In this document: in pieces, positions 44,829-54,479 of the stretch
Numbering within the stretch: the first letter of the stretch is position 1
How the letters are laid out: each line of letters starts with the position of its first letter
Origin: UBA7446 sp965657545
GTDB lineage: Bacteria > Bacteroidota > Bacteroidia > Flavobacteriales > Flavobacteriaceae
DNA: 64,000 nt
Assembly (NCBI GenBank): GCA_965657545.1
Contig: CBFHOG010000004.1
Location: 1-64,000 of the forward strand
Direction of reading: 5' to 3'
The notes under the pieces: model-generated
What the model saw: only the letters and a program-made list of their open reading frames with translations
Databases searched by the model: none
What the model was told of the DNA's origin: nothing
Translations under genes and position numbers: made by a program

Positions 44829-45313
44829 TGCGTTTGTTCTTGCTGCTTATGCCGCTTTTGGCTTTTGTGCCCCATAAGTATTATGTAAGTACAACAGACA
44901 TGTACTACAAACCCGAAAAGCAGCAAATACAGCTAGTGGTTCGTGTGTTTACCGACGATTTTTCAAAAGCTTTGTCTAAGCATGTTGGTGCTTCCATTAC
45001 TTTAGATCCTGATAACAAAGCAGTTGATGATGTGGAAGTCCTAATTTCCAATTACTTTAAAGAACACTTTGTTGTTTACGGACTTCCAGCTGATTCCTAT
45101 TTTTCCTTTGTTGGTAGGGAATATAAACAAGACCAAACATATCTTTACGCATCTTTTGATCAAGTGCCAGAAATGGATGTTTTGGAATGGTCAAACACCT
45201 TTTTGATAGCCACATTTCCCGAACAAAAAAATATTGTAACACTCACAACATCAACAGCTAAAAAAAGCTTTTTACATACCCAGGAAGTTAATTTTGTTCA
45301 ATTTGATTTCTAA
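44828..45313 (+). CDS. DUF6702-family exported protein
   Basis: The 161-residue protein has a short signal (RLFLLLMPLLAFVPH) followed directly by HKYYVSTTDMYYKPEKQQIQ-type strands and VVRVFTDDFSKALSKH, which I recognise as the DUF6702 family of flavobacteria. Function is unknown. Family members repeatedly lie before an M1 peptidase gene, as here (35 bp gap). The context suggests a periplasmic or outer-membrane accessory protein. Confidence 0.8.
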   Translation: MRLFLLLMPLLAFVPHKYYVSTTDMYYKPEKQQIQLVVRVFTDDFSKALSKHVGASITLDPDNKAVDDVEVLISNYFKEHFVVYGLPADSYFSFVGREYKQDQTYLYASFDQVPEMDVLEWSNTFLIATFPEQKNIVTLTTSTAKKSFLHTQEVNFVQFDF

Positions 45314-45348
45314 TTTTCCAACAAACTAATATCTTTAACAAAAATCTA

Positions 45349-47529
45349 ATGCAAATGAAATACGCACAAATTGTTACCACCATCTTACTGGCTACTTTTT
45401 TCACCTCTTTTGCGCAAGAGACGCCGCAAGGACACACCAATCAAAATAAATTCAGACAGCTCTACAATGAACTTGCTACGCCCAATGTATATCGTACTGC
45501 TTCTGGTGCACCAGGCCCAGCATATTACCAACAGCAGGCAGACTATGTGATGGAACTCGTTCTCAATGACGAAACACAGCAGTTGTTTGGAGATCAAGTT
45601 GTTACCTATACAAACAATTCTCCTGAAACACTAACGTATTTGTGGGTACAAATGGATCAAAATGTACGTGCACGTGATGGGCAATCTTTTGACCGATTAA
45701 ATAATGGGAGTAATTATTACGGCACACAACGTAGTGTTGCCCCAGGTTTTGTAAACGAATTTTTACTCAACGAAAAGTTTGATGGTGGTTTTAAAATTGA
45801 TGCATTAAAAACTACTTCAGGCGATGACTTGCCCTATACCATTCATCAAACCATGATGCGAATAGACCTGCCAACTCCCTTAACGGCTGGTACAGCGATT
45901 TCATTTCGTTTAAAATGGCATTATAATATTCCAAATCGTCAATTTTGGGATGCCCGTTCGGGTTATGAATATTTCCAAAAAGACGATAATTACGCCTATT
46001 TCATTGCTCAGTTCTTTCCGCGTATGGCAGTTTATAATGATGTTGAGGGTTGGCAAAACCAACAGTTCTGGGGCAATGGTGAATTTGCACTTCCCTTTGG
46101 AGATTACGATGTAAAAATCACGGTGCCAAACGATCATATTGTGGAAGCAACAGGCGTTTTAGAAAACAGAAAAGAGGTGTATTCTTCTGCGATGATGAAG
46201 CGTTTTAGAGAGGCTAAAAAATCATTTGATAAGCCCGTTTTTATTGTTACACAAGAAGAAGCTGAGGCCAACGAAAAAAGTGTGCCTACTGGAACAAAAA
46301 CCTGGCATTTTACAGCTGAAAATGTTCGTGATTTTGCATTTACTTCTTCGCGTAAGTTTATAGTCGATATGATGAATGTGGATGTCAACGGAAACGATGT
46401 CATGGCGGTTTCTGTTTACCCCAAAGAAGGAAATCCACTTTGGGAACAATGGTCCACCAAAACAGTAGCGAGCGCACTAAAGTCTTATTCTAACATGACT
46501 TTTGATTACCCTTACCATAAAGCCATTTCTGTGCATGCCGATGATGTGGGTATGGAATATCCAATGATTTGCTTCAATTTTGGACGACCTGATGAAAACG
46601 GCTATTACAGCGACCGCACCAAATTTGGTATGATAGGGGTTATTATCCACGAAGTTGGACATAACTTTTTTCCTATGATTGTAAATTCCGATGAACGCCA
46701 ATGGGGTTGGATGGATGAAGGATTGAACAGTTTTGTGCAAATCATTGCCGAGCAAGATTTTGGAAAAACACACCCAGATGCAATTCCTGGATTAGATCAC
46801 TATCCTTCAGACGATATGGATCCGCAAAATATTGTGCGTTATATGGCAGGTGATCAAGATTTTATTGCGCCTATTATGTCAAACCCGGAAAACGTATATC
46901 AACTGGGGCCAAATGCCTACAGCAAGCCCGCAACGGCCCTAAATATATTGCGTGAAACCGTTATGGGGCGCGAATTATTTGACCATGCATTTAAAACTTT
47001 TTCACAACGTTGGATGTTTAAACACCCAACACCCGAAGACTTTTTCCGCACCATGGAAGACGCATCTGCTTTTGACTTGGACTGGTTCTGGCGTGGATGG
47101 TTTTTTACGACGGACGTTGTGGACATGGGTGTTACAGATGTTAAAGACATAAAAAAACTAGGTGATGATAAGCGTTATTTCTCTCTGTATTACAAAAGAA
47201 GCTTAGAAAACTTAACGCCTGAAGAGCTTAAAAACCGTAAGGAAAACAAGAAGTTCTACGAAGTTGTTTTCGAAAAACCAGGCGGCTTAGTTATGCCGTT
47301 GATTGTGGAGTATAAATATGCCGACGGCACTTCTGAGCGTAAAACCTATCCTGCACAAGTATGGCGTAAAAACGATAAAACGATTAGTAAATATATTGCC
47401 ACGGACAAAGAGTTGGTGGGCGTTGTTGTTGACCCTGATAATGCAACCGCCGACATTAATAAGGACAATAACAGTTGGCCCAAAGTAATTGAAGAAAACG
47501 ACTTTGAGAAGTTTAAAAAGCAGCAGTAA
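45349..47529 (+). CDS. M1-family metallopeptidase, exported
   Basis: The 726-residue protein has a signal peptide (IVTTILLATFFTSFAQ) and an M1 gluzincin domain. Zinc ligands are His434 and His438 in HEVGH and Glu457 in MDEGLN, with the exact 18-residue spacing. It lacks the classic GAMEN motif; ADDVGMEYPMICF lies at that place. It is probably a periplasmic or surface peptidase. A second ATG two codons downstream (45355) may be the true start. No T9SS sorting domain is visible. Confidence 0.92.
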   Translation: MQMKYAQIVTTILLATFFTSFAQETPQGHTNQNKFRQLYNELATPNVYRTASGAPGPAYYQQQADYVMELVLNDETQQLFGDQVVTYTNNSPETLTYLWVQMDQNVRARDGQSFDRLNNGSNYYGTQRSVAPGFVNEFLLNEKFDGGFKIDALKTTSGDDLPYTIHQTMMRIDLPTPLTAGTAISFRLKWHYNIPNRQFWDARSGYEYFQKDDNYAYFIAQFFPRMAVYNDVEGWQNQQFWGNGEFALPFGDYDVKITVPNDHIVEATGVLENRKEVYSSAMMKRFREAKKSFDKPVFIVTQEEAEANEKSVPTGTKTWHFTAENVRDFAFTSSRKFIVDMMNVDVNGNDVMAVSVYPKEGNPLWEQWSTKTVASALKSYSNMTFDYPYHKAISVHADDVGMEYPMICFNFGRPDENGYYSDRTKFGMIGVIIHEVGHNFFPMIVNSDERQWGWMDEGLNSFVQIIAEQDFGKTHPDAIPGLDHYPSDDMDPQNIVRYMAGDQDFIAPIMSNPENVYQLGPNAYSKPATALNILRETVMGRELFDHAFKTFSQRWMFKHPTPEDFFRTMEDASAFDLDWFWRGWFFTTDVVDMGVTDVKDIKKLGDDKRYFSLYYKRSLENLTPEELKNRKENKKFYEVVFEKPGGLVMPLIVEYKYADGTSERKTYPAQVWRKNDKTISKYIATDKELVGVVVDPDNATADINKDNNSWPKVIEENDFEKFKKQQ

Positions 47530-47554
47530 TCGATAAAATAATATTTTGTTTTTA

Positions 47555-48775
47555 CTAAACCTCCACAGGCGAAAAATCCAGCACCACTTGGTTTTCTACT
47601 AGATTGTCAAACGTTTCTGCTTTTCTTATGAGTTGCGCTTCGCCATTATACCAAAGCACTTCGGCAGGGCGGTAGCGTGAGTTATAGTTACTTGCCATAC
47701 TAAAGCAATAGGCACCTGCGTTGTGAAAACACAATACATTACCATCGCTGATTTCAGTAATTTTACGGTTGTTAGCGAAGGTGTCTGTTTCACAGATATA
47801 ACCTACAACAGAGTAAAAACGCTCACGCCCCTCTGGGTTAGAAATATTTTCAATACTGTGTTGTGCGCCGTATAACATAGGGCGTATAAGGTGGTTAAAG
47901 CCACTGTTAACTTGTGCAAATACCGTGGAAGTGGTTTGTTTTACTGAATTTACTTGCGTTAAAAAATAACCGGCTTGGCTTACTAAAAACTTGCCTGGCT
48001 CAAATGCCAAAACCAATTCTTTACCATATTCGGCACAAAAAGCGTTAAAGCGAACGCTTAATTTTTCACCTAACTCCTCTATATTGGTTTCGTTATCGCC
48101 CTGTTTGTAGGGTACTTTAAAACCACTGCCAAAGTCTAAAAATTCCAAATCTGTAAAGTGGCGTGCCGTATCAAATAATATTTCTGCAGCATGTAAAAAC
48201 ACTTCAATATCCAAAATATCACTTCCCGTGTGCATATGTACGCCATTAATGCGCATCCCTGTGTTTTCTACGATACGCAGTAAGTGTGGCATTTGATGAA
48301 TGCTAATGCCAAATTTTGAATCAATATGTCCTACTGATATATTTGCATTTCCACCCGCCATAATATGCGGATTGATACGAATACACACAGGAACGGTTGG
48401 GTGCGCTGTTCCAAATTGTTCTAATACATCTAGATTGTCAATATTAATTTGAACTCCCATTTGCGCTACTTCCTCAATTTCAGAAAGTGAAACGCCATTT
48501 GGTGTGTAAATAATTTCGTTTGGTGCAACGCCTGCCGCAAGCCCAAGTTGAACTTCTTGAATAGAAACGGTGTCTAATCCAGCACCTAAATGATGCATCC
48601 ATTTCAGAACACTAAGGTTGGAAAGCGCCTTTACAGCATAGTTTACGCGTAACTGTGGCACAGCACTAAAAGCACGCGTAAGACGCGTGTATTGTTGTTC
48701 CATTATATGTGCATCATAAACATATATTGGACTTCCAAAATCTTCACTTATTTGTACTAAATCTTGATGCTGCAT
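47555..48775 (-). CDS. lysA: Diaminopimelate decarboxylase
   Basis: The 406-residue PLP enzyme (fold type III) makes L-lysine from meso-diaminopimelate. The PLP lysine is in NYAVKALSNLSVLK; HMHTGSDI, FGSGFKVPY, FEPGKFLVSQAGYFL and the partner-subunit motif CETDTF agree. The family is related to ornithine/arginine decarboxylases, but the motifs favour LysA. It is convergent with the M1 peptidase gene. Confidence 0.95.
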   Translation of the reverse strand: MQHQDLVQISEDFGSPIYVYDAHIMEQQYTRLTRAFSAVPQLRVNYAVKALSNLSVLKWMHHLGAGLDTVSIQEVQLGLAAGVAPNEIIYTPNGVSLSEIEEVAQMGVQINIDNLDVLEQFGTAHPTVPVCIRINPHIMAGGNANISVGHIDSKFGISIHQMPHLLRIVENTGMRINGVHMHTGSDILDIEVFLHAAEILFDTARHFTDLEFLDFGSGFKVPYKQGDNETNIEELGEKLSVRFNAFCAEYGKELVLAFEPGKFLVSQAGYFLTQVNSVKQTTSTVFAQVNSGFNHLIRPMLYGAQHSIENISNPEGRERFYSVVGYICETDTFANNRKITEISDGNVLCFHNAGAYCFSMASNYNSRYRPAEVLWYNGEAQLIRKAETFDNLVENQVVLDFSPVEV

Positions 48776-48791
48776 GGCAAAATATTTTGCG

Positions 48792-48799
48792 CAAATGTA
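48792..48799 (-). promoter_or_regulatory. Candidate -7 box for lysA
   Basis: The minus strand reads TACATTTG, matching TAnnTTTG, 16 bp upstream of the lysA ATG. Confidence 0.4.
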
Positions 48800-48915
48800 G
48801 GTGTTTGATGGGTTTTAAGTTAGCTGAATTTTAAAATATATTAAAAATAAAACATATTGTTATATTTAAAACAAACATCTTTCTCTTTTTCTATGCAGAT
48901 GCTCTCTCGATTGTC

Positions 48916-48923
48916 TATTTTTG
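48916..48923 (+). promoter_or_regulatory. Candidate -7 box for sucC
   Basis: TATTTTTG matches TAnnTTTG and ends 17 bp before the sucC ATG. Confidence 0.45.
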
Positions 48924-48940
48924 TGCCTTAAACAAGACCA

Positions 48941-50134
48941 ATGAACGTACACGAATACCAAGGAAAAGAAATTTTAGCACAATTTGGGGTAGGCATTCAG
49001 CGTGGTGTAGTTGCCACTACTCCAGATGAGGCTGTTGCTGCAGCCAAGCAGCTTACAGAAGAAACAGGAACAGGCTGGCATGTCATTAAAGCACAAGTCC
49101 ATGCTGGTGGTCGTGGAAAAGGAGGCGGTGTAAAACTGGCTAAATCTTTGGAGGAGGTAGCGCAAATTTCTGATGATATTATTGGTATGCAATTGGTAAC
49201 ACCACAAACCACTGCAGAAGGAAAAAAAGTACACCAAGTATTGGTGGCAGAAGATGTGTATTACCCTGGAGATTCTGAGCCTAAAGAATTTTATATTTCT
49301 GTTTTGCTCAATCGTGCAACAGGACGCAATATGATTATGTATTCTACGGAGGGCGGAATGGATATTGAAACCGTAGCAGAACAAACACCAGAACTTATTT
49401 TTACTGAAGAAATTGATCCTGCTGTTGGTTTGATCCCTTTTCAAGCTCGAAAAGTCGCTTTCAATCTTGGTCTATCTGGCACTGCTTTCAAGGGAATGAC
49501 CAAATTTGTCACGGCATTATATAAAGCCTATGTAGGTGCAGATGCAGCCTTGTTTGAAATTAATCCAGTGTTAAAAACATCTGATGATAAAATTATTGCT
49601 GTTGATGCTAAAGTAACACTAGACGAAAATGCGTTGTTCCGTCATCCTGATTTTGAAGCAATGCGCGATATTCGTGAAGAAAACCCAACAGATGTTGCTG
49701 CCCGCGAAGTGGGACTTAACTATGTTGCTTTAGATGGTAATGTAGGTTGTATGGTAAACGGAGCCGGCCTTGCTATGGCTACGATGGATTTGATTAAACA
49801 AGCTGGTGGAGATCCTGCTAATTTTTTAGATGTTGGTGGAACAGCAGACGCAGCACGTGTTGAAGCGGCTTTTCGTATCATTTTACAAGACACCAAGGTT
49901 AAGGCTATTTTGATTAATATTTTTGGTGGAATTGTACGCTGCGACCGTGTAGCGCAAGGGATTGTAGATGCTTATAAAAATATGGGGGATGCGATTAATG
50001 TTCCCATTATTGTACGCCTTCAAGGAACCAATGCAGATATCGCAAAAGAACTTATTGACGCTTCGGGTCTTGAAGTGCAAAGTGCCATTTTATTCCAAGA
50101 AGCTGCCGATAAAGTTCAGGCAGTTTTGCAATAA
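48941..50134 (+). CDS. sucC: Succinyl-CoA ligase (ADP-forming), beta subunit
   Basis: The 397-residue subunit of the TCA-cycle enzyme has an ATP-grasp domain (about 1-240; MNVHEYQGKEILAQFGV, IKAQVHAGGRGKGGGVKLA) and a C-terminal ligase CoA domain (GAGLAMATMDLIK, NFLDVGGTADAARVEAAF, LINIFGGIVRCDRVAQGI). It normally pairs with sucD, which is not adjacent; in this lineage the two genes are commonly unlinked. The start codon follows closely behind the -7 box. Confidence 0.97.
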   Translation: MNVHEYQGKEILAQFGVGIQRGVVATTPDEAVAAAKQLTEETGTGWHVIKAQVHAGGRGKGGGVKLAKSLEEVAQISDDIIGMQLVTPQTTAEGKKVHQVLVAEDVYYPGDSEPKEFYISVLLNRATGRNMIMYSTEGGMDIETVAEQTPELIFTEEIDPAVGLIPFQARKVAFNLGLSGTAFKGMTKFVTALYKAYVGADAALFEINPVLKTSDDKIIAVDAKVTLDENALFRHPDFEAMRDIREENPTDVAAREVGLNYVALDGNVGCMVNGAGLAMATMDLIKQAGGDPANFLDVGGTADAARVEAAFRIILQDTKVKAILINIFGGIVRCDRVAQGIVDAYKNMGDAINVPIIVRLQGTNADIAKELIDASGLEVQSAILFQEAADKVQAVLQ

Positions 50135-50135
50135 T

Positions 50136-50179
50136 TGACAACTTGTCAGTCAAAATACATATAAATACGCCATAATGGC
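50136..50179. promoter_or_regulatory. Two palindromes upstream of the small heat-shock gene
   Basis: TGACAA-C-TTGTCA (50136-50148) and GCCAT-A-ATGGC (50169-50179) are both perfect. No TAnnTTTG box is seen here. TTGACA (50135-50140) with TATAAAT 19 bp later might be an alternative promoter. Together they may hold the stress control of hsp20. Confidence 0.35.
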
Positions 50180-50212
50180 ATTTAATTTTAAGCGGTATGC
50201 AAATTGCCATGG

Positions 50213-50239
50213 GTTAGGTGTATAACATTAAAACCTAAC
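50213..50239 (+). promoter_or_regulatory. Possible RNA thermometer hairpin in hsp20 leader
   Basis: GTTAGGT pairs with ACCTAAC across a 13-nt AT-rich loop, and the hairpin ends 3 nt before the ATG at 50243. The ribosome-loading region would be closed at low temperature. This is an inference from position and pairing. Confidence 0.35.
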
Positions 50240-50242
50240 ATC

Positions 50243-50671
50243 ATGAATTTAGTTCGTAGAAATACAAACCCATTATTTCCTTCTTTATTAGATGAATTCT
50301 TCGGAACATCTTTCCCGTTAACCACAACAACGTCACGTACACATATACCCTCTGTAAACATCGCGGAGACAGATACCGCTTTTGAAGTATCAGTTGCAGC
50401 TCCGGGTAAAACCCGCAAGGACTTCAATGTGGAGTTAGACGACCACGTTTTGACGGTTTCCAGTGAATCCACACATGAAGATGAAAATAAAACAGCACAG
50501 TTCACGAGACGTGAGTTTGCTTACGATAGTTTTCAGCGCAGTTTTAGATTACCTGAAACGATTGATACTTCAGGGATTAAAGCAAAATACGACAATGGTA
50601 TTTTGACTATTGACTTGCCAAAACTAAAAGAAGCGATACCTGAACCTAAAAAGCAGATTGAAATTAAGTAA
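50243..50671 (+). CDS. Small heat-shock protein, Hsp20/alpha-crystallin family
   Basis: The 142-residue cytoplasmic holdase binds unfolding proteins. The alpha-crystallin domain spans about 38-130 (VNIAETDTAFEVSVAAPGKTRKDFNV split across strands, FQRSFRLPETID, AKYDNGILTIDLPK), followed by a short C-terminal tail with the IXI-like KQIEIK. The ATG at 50243 is standard for the family; an in-frame extension to 50204 would translate the leader hairpin. It stands alone between sucC and uvrB. Confidence 0.93.
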   Translation: MNLVRRNTNPLFPSLLDEFFGTSFPLTTTTSRTHIPSVNIAETDTAFEVSVAAPGKTRKDFNVELDDHVLTVSSESTHEDENKTAQFTRREFAYDSFQRSFRLPETIDTSGIKAKYDNGILTIDLPKLKEAIPEPKKQIEIK

Positions 50672-50682
50672 GTGTTCGCGTG

Positions 50683-52668
50683 TTAAGCCAATGTTTTTAG
50701 TTGGTTTTGTATGCGCTCAATTTCATCTCTAAAATGAGCCGCTTGGATAAAATCCATATCCATAGCGGCTTTTTCCATGTCTTTTCGTGCCTTACGTATT
50801 TTGTTTTGAAGCGCATCTTTAGACAAGTATGCAATATCTTCTTTTTCAAAAGTTGCCGACTCGGGAGTAGTATTCATACGTTCAAAAGTTTCGTCTAACG
50901 CTTTGTTTAGCGCTTGTGGTGTGATATTGTGTTTGTCATTATACGCCATTTGCTTGGCTCTGCGATATTGCGTTTCATCAATTGTTCTTTGCATGCTTTT
51001 GGTCATATTATCTGCATACATAATCGCCATGCCATTTAAATTTCGCGCTGCCCGTCCAACAGTTTGCGTTAGCGAACGTGCCGAACGTAAAAAACCTTCT
51101 TTATCAGCATCTAAAATGGCAACTAACGAAACTTCGGGAAGGTCTAGTCCTTCTCTTAACAGGTTTACACCAATCAATACATCAAATAGTCCTTTGCGTA
51201 AATCATGCATGATTTCAACCCGTTCAAGCGTGTCAATATCACTGTGAATATATCGACAGCGAATGGCAATACGCGAGAAGTATTTGGTGAGTTCTTCCGC
51301 CATGCGTTTGGTAAGCGTAGTCACCAAAACACGTTCATCTTTTTCGGTACGTAGCTGAATTTCTTCTACCAAATCATCAATTTGATTTAAGCTTGGGCGC
51401 ACTTCTATAATCGGGTCTAGGAGACCAGTCGGACGAATAATTTGCTCTACATAAACGCCTTGCGTTTGCTCCAGTTCATAGTCTGAGGGAGTGGCACTCA
51501 CGTAAATAACTTGCCGTTGTAGTTGTTCAAATTCTTCATACTTCAATGGACGATTGTCCATCGCTGCTGGCAGTCGGAATCCGTATTCTACCAAATTCTC
51601 TTTTCGGCTACGATCACCTCCATACATGGCGTGCACCTGCGATAGGGTTACATGGCTTTCGTCCACCACCATTAAAAAATCTTCTGGGAAATAATCCAAC
51701 AAACAGAAGGGTCTTGTGCCCGGTGCTCGCCCGTCAATGTAGCGAGAGTAATTTTCTATTCCTGAGCAATAACCTAATTCTCGAATCATCTCCAAATCAA
51801 AATTGGTGCGTTCCTCCAATCGCTTGGCTTCTAAATGTTTGCCTATTTCCTTAAAATAATTTACTTGTGCGGTAAGGTCATCTTGAATTTGATGAATAGC
51901 GTTTTGTAGCACTTCGGGCGAAGTAGCAAACATATTTGCAGGGTAAATTGTCAGTTGCTCAAAGTTTTCTTTGATATTTCCCGTAAGCGGATCAAAGACT
52001 TCAATGGCTTCAATTTCATCTCCAAAAAAATGAATTTTAAAAGCGTGATCGGCATAACTTGGAAACACATCAATGACATCTCCATTTACACGAAAATTCC
52101 CATGTAAAAAATCGGCAGTAGTCCGCGCATAGAGGCTTTGTACCAATTGATGTAGTAATTTTGTTCGAGGAATTACTTCATCCACCCGGATGTGAATCAC
52201 ATTTTTTTTAAACTCCACAGGGTTTCCAATGCCGTAAAGGCAAGAAACCGAAGCCACTACGATCACGTCGCGTCGGCCTGAGAGCAAGGAAGAGGTGGTG
52301 CTTAGACGTAACTTCTCAATTTCATCATTAATGGATAAATCTTTCTCAATATAGGTCCCCGAAGTTGGGATATACGCCTCGGGTTGGTAGTAATCGTAGT
52401 AAGACACAAAATACTCAACGGCATTATTGGGAAAAAACTGCTTAAATTCTGAATACAGTTGCGCAGCAAGCGTTTTATTATGCGCCAAAACAAGTGTAGG
52501 ACGCCTGGTTTCTGCGATAACATTTGCCACTGTAAAGGTTTTACCGGAACCAGTAACTCCTAAAAGTGTTTGGAATTTATCCTGCTTGGCAAGTCCCATC
52601 GCCAATTCACGAATCGCTTTTGGCTGATCGCCAGTGGGTTTAAAATCGGAAATAAGCTCGAACTCCAT
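50683..52668 (-). CDS. uvrB: Excinuclease ABC subunit B
   Basis: The 661-residue DNA damage recognition helicase works with UvrA and UvrC in nucleotide excision repair. Walker A GVTGSGKTFT, the beta-hairpin region SYYDYYQPEAYIP, DESHVTLSQ (Walker B region), VGRAARN (motif VI) and the C-terminal UVR domain (about 625-660) are visible. Length is standard. Confidence 0.98.
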   Translation of the reverse strand: MEFELISDFKPTGDQPKAIRELAMGLAKQDKFQTLLGVTGSGKTFTVANVIAETRRPTLVLAHNKTLAAQLYSEFKQFFPNNAVEYFVSYYDYYQPEAYIPTSGTYIEKDLSINDEIEKLRLSTTSSLLSGRRDVIVVASVSCLYGIGNPVEFKKNVIHIRVDEVIPRTKLLHQLVQSLYARTTADFLHGNFRVNGDVIDVFPSYADHAFKIHFFGDEIEAIEVFDPLTGNIKENFEQLTIYPANMFATSPEVLQNAIHQIQDDLTAQVNYFKEIGKHLEAKRLEERTNFDLEMIRELGYCSGIENYSRYIDGRAPGTRPFCLLDYFPEDFLMVVDESHVTLSQVHAMYGGDRSRKENLVEYGFRLPAAMDNRPLKYEEFEQLQRQVIYVSATPSDYELEQTQGVYVEQIIRPTGLLDPIIEVRPSLNQIDDLVEEIQLRTEKDERVLVTTLTKRMAEELTKYFSRIAIRCRYIHSDIDTLERVEIMHDLRKGLFDVLIGVNLLREGLDLPEVSLVAILDADKEGFLRSARSLTQTVGRAARNLNGMAIMYADNMTKSMQRTIDETQYRRAKQMAYNDKHNITPQALNKALDETFERMNTTPESATFEKEDIAYLSKDALQNKIRKARKDMEKAAMDMDFIQAAHFRDEIERIQNQLKTLA

Positions 52669-52691
52669 AGCGTGCCAAAAATAGCAAAAAC

Positions 52692-53525
52692 TTAGAGGTC
52701 GCGACGCATAAGTAGTCTATAGGTTAGTAAATAAAAAATACAGGACCAAACAAGCACAATTACAATGTCCCAAAAACGTACGATAGTATTGGTTTGCATC
52801 ATTTCACCTACTTGTTCTGCAAGGTTGCGCACCGCGGAAAGGCGTGAAAAAGGCTCTGGAACCAAGTTGCTCATGGCATTAAGTGGAAACAGTCTGAATA
52901 CTTGATCTGCATCAATCCAAGAAGGCGATTTCCATTTAAGAAGTCCAAAACAGATACCCTCAAACATTTGCCAAACACCCAAAAAACCCAATGCAAAAGC
53001 AGAACGCTTGATAGCAGTTCCCAAAAACAAACAAAATGCAAAAAAAGCGACTAGCTTTAAAAAGTATGCCAATAAGTATTCTAAGTCTTTAAAAATAATT
53101 CCAATTTCAGTGTAATTGGAATACATACTGCCTAAAATCAGGGAAACTACGAAAATAAAAAGGGTAGAAATCCCTGAAAAAGTTAGAATCATTACCCATT
53201 TGGAGTGTAAAAACTCACGTTTGCTAAGTCCATCAATCAAATTTTGTTTGATGGTTTTATTGCTGTATTCGTTGGCAGTCATGGAGACAATAACCACTGC
53301 TAAGAAAATTTTAAAAAATGCCCCAATAAACGCATTGAAATGCCAGATATATGGAAAATTAAAAATGCCTTGCTCTGCCAAGTGAAACTTAATGAAACCA
53401 ATGTCAAATTTTATAGCTGCAATGAGCGCAATAGAAGTAAGCAAAATAAAATAAGCACCAATTAAAATACGTGTCGAGCGGTTTGTGCGCAATTTGTCAA
53501 ACTCTATCCAAAATAATCGTTTCAT
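52692..53525 (-). CDS. ABC-2 type transporter permease
   Basis: The 277-residue inner-membrane protein has about six hydrophobic helices (for example STRILIGAYFILLTSIALIAAI and AYFLKLVAFFAFCLFLGTAI), as in ABC-2 permeases of the gliding/Nat type. Its start overlaps the ATPase stop by 4 bp (ATGA), so the two form one exporter. The substrate is unknown. Confidence 0.88.
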   Translation of the reverse strand: MKRLFWIEFDKLRTNRSTRILIGAYFILLTSIALIAAIKFDIGFIKFHLAEQGIFNFPYIWHFNAFIGAFFKIFLAVVIVSMTANEYSNKTIKQNLIDGLSKREFLHSKWVMILTFSGISTLFIFVVSLILGSMYSNYTEIGIIFKDLEYLLAYFLKLVAFFAFCLFLGTAIKRSAFALGFLGVWQMFEGICFGLLKWKSPSWIDADQVFRLFPLNAMSNLVPEPFSRLSAVRNLAEQVGEMMQTNTIVRFWDIVIVLVWSCIFYLLTYRLLMRRDL

Positions 53526-54424
53526 ATTTGTTGGTTTTTCGTTAGGCTTAAAAATTGTTCCTCCAAGCTTTTGTGCTTTTGCGCAAAGTGTGTAATAATA
53601 ATGCCTTGCTCATTTAGCGTTTTGCTGAGTTCTGCAGCAGAAATGGTTTTGTTCGGATAGGCAAGAATATAAGATTCAAACACTTCAATTTTATCAATGT
53701 CATTGTGTTTTTCAAGGATGTTTTGAAGTGCTGTTACGTCAGTTGAATTTAGCTCAAAATAGCCGTGGTCAGTAGTTAGAGACGTTACTTTTCCAAAGTA
53801 AATTCGCGTTCCTTTTTGTAAGACCAATACGTGCGAACATACTTTTTCTACTTCATCTAACAGGTGCGAAGCCAATAAAATGGTTGTGCCTTGTGCTGCA
53901 ATTTTTTTGATAATGGCACGCACTTGCGCAATACCTTGCGGGTCTAAGCCGTTCGTGGGTTCATCTAGAATTAAAATCTCTGGGTCGTTGAGTAGGGCAG
54001 AAGCTATGGCCAATCGCTGTTTCATTCCTAGCGAATAGGTTTTAAACGTATCGTTTTTGCGATCCAAAAGATCAACCAGTTCTAACTTTTCTTCAATTTT
54101 AGATTGCGGTACTTCCTTAATTCTACAAACCAAACGCAGATTTTCCGCAGCGGTCATATAGGGGTAAAAATTGGGTCTTTCAATAATGGCGCCCACACGC
54201 TTTAGGGCTTGATGTGTATTTTGTGTTCCGTCAAACCAAGAAAATGTTCCAGAAGTTGGATTTACGACATTCAAGATCATCCCAAGAGTGGTTGATTTTC
54301 CACTTCCATTGGGACCAAGAATTCCATAAACATTTCCTTTTTTAATCGTAAAAGAGAGTTCGTTTACGGCAGTAAGGCGGCCAAATTTTTTGGTTAAGTT
54401 GGTTACGTTTAAAATGGTGCTCAT
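53522..54424 (-). CDS. ABC transporter ATP-binding protein
   Basis: The 300-residue ATPase has Walker A GPNGSGKST, signature YSLGMKQRLAIA, Walker B ILILDEPTNGLDP and switch His in LLASHLLDEVEK. A roughly 80-residue C-terminal extension ends the protein, as in CcmA/NatA-type exporters. It is translationally coupled to the permease gene and divergent from the kinase-like gene. Confidence 0.93.
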   Translation of the reverse strand: MSTILNVTNLTKKFGRLTAVNELSFTIKKGNVYGILGPNGSGKSTTLGMILNVVNPTSGTFSWFDGTQNTHQALKRVGAIIERPNFYPYMTAAENLRLVCRIKEVPQSKIEEKLELVDLLDRKNDTFKTYSLGMKQRLAIASALLNDPEILILDEPTNGLDPQGIAQVRAIIKKIAAQGTTILLASHLLDEVEKVCSHVLVLQKGTRIYFGKVTSLTTDHGYFELNSTDVTALQNILEKHNDIDKIEVFESYILAYPNKTISAAELSKTLNEQGIIITHFAQKHKSLEEQFLSLTKNQQI

Positions 54425-54467
54425 AGTTCTAATAACGCATTGTGCTGTGTTTTGTTACACAAAGTCC

Positions 54468-54475
54468 TAACTTTG
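54468..54475 (+). promoter_or_regulatory. Candidate -7 box for the kinase-like gene
   Basis: TAACTTTG matches TAnnTTTG and ends 4 bp before the ATG at 54480, so transcripts would be leaderless or nearly so. Confidence 0.35.
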
Positions 54476-54479
54476 AGGC

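Noticed and set aside
50135..50200. Sigma-54 promoter upstream of hsp20
   Set aside because: TGGCA is present but no GC element lies at the required 10-bp spacing.
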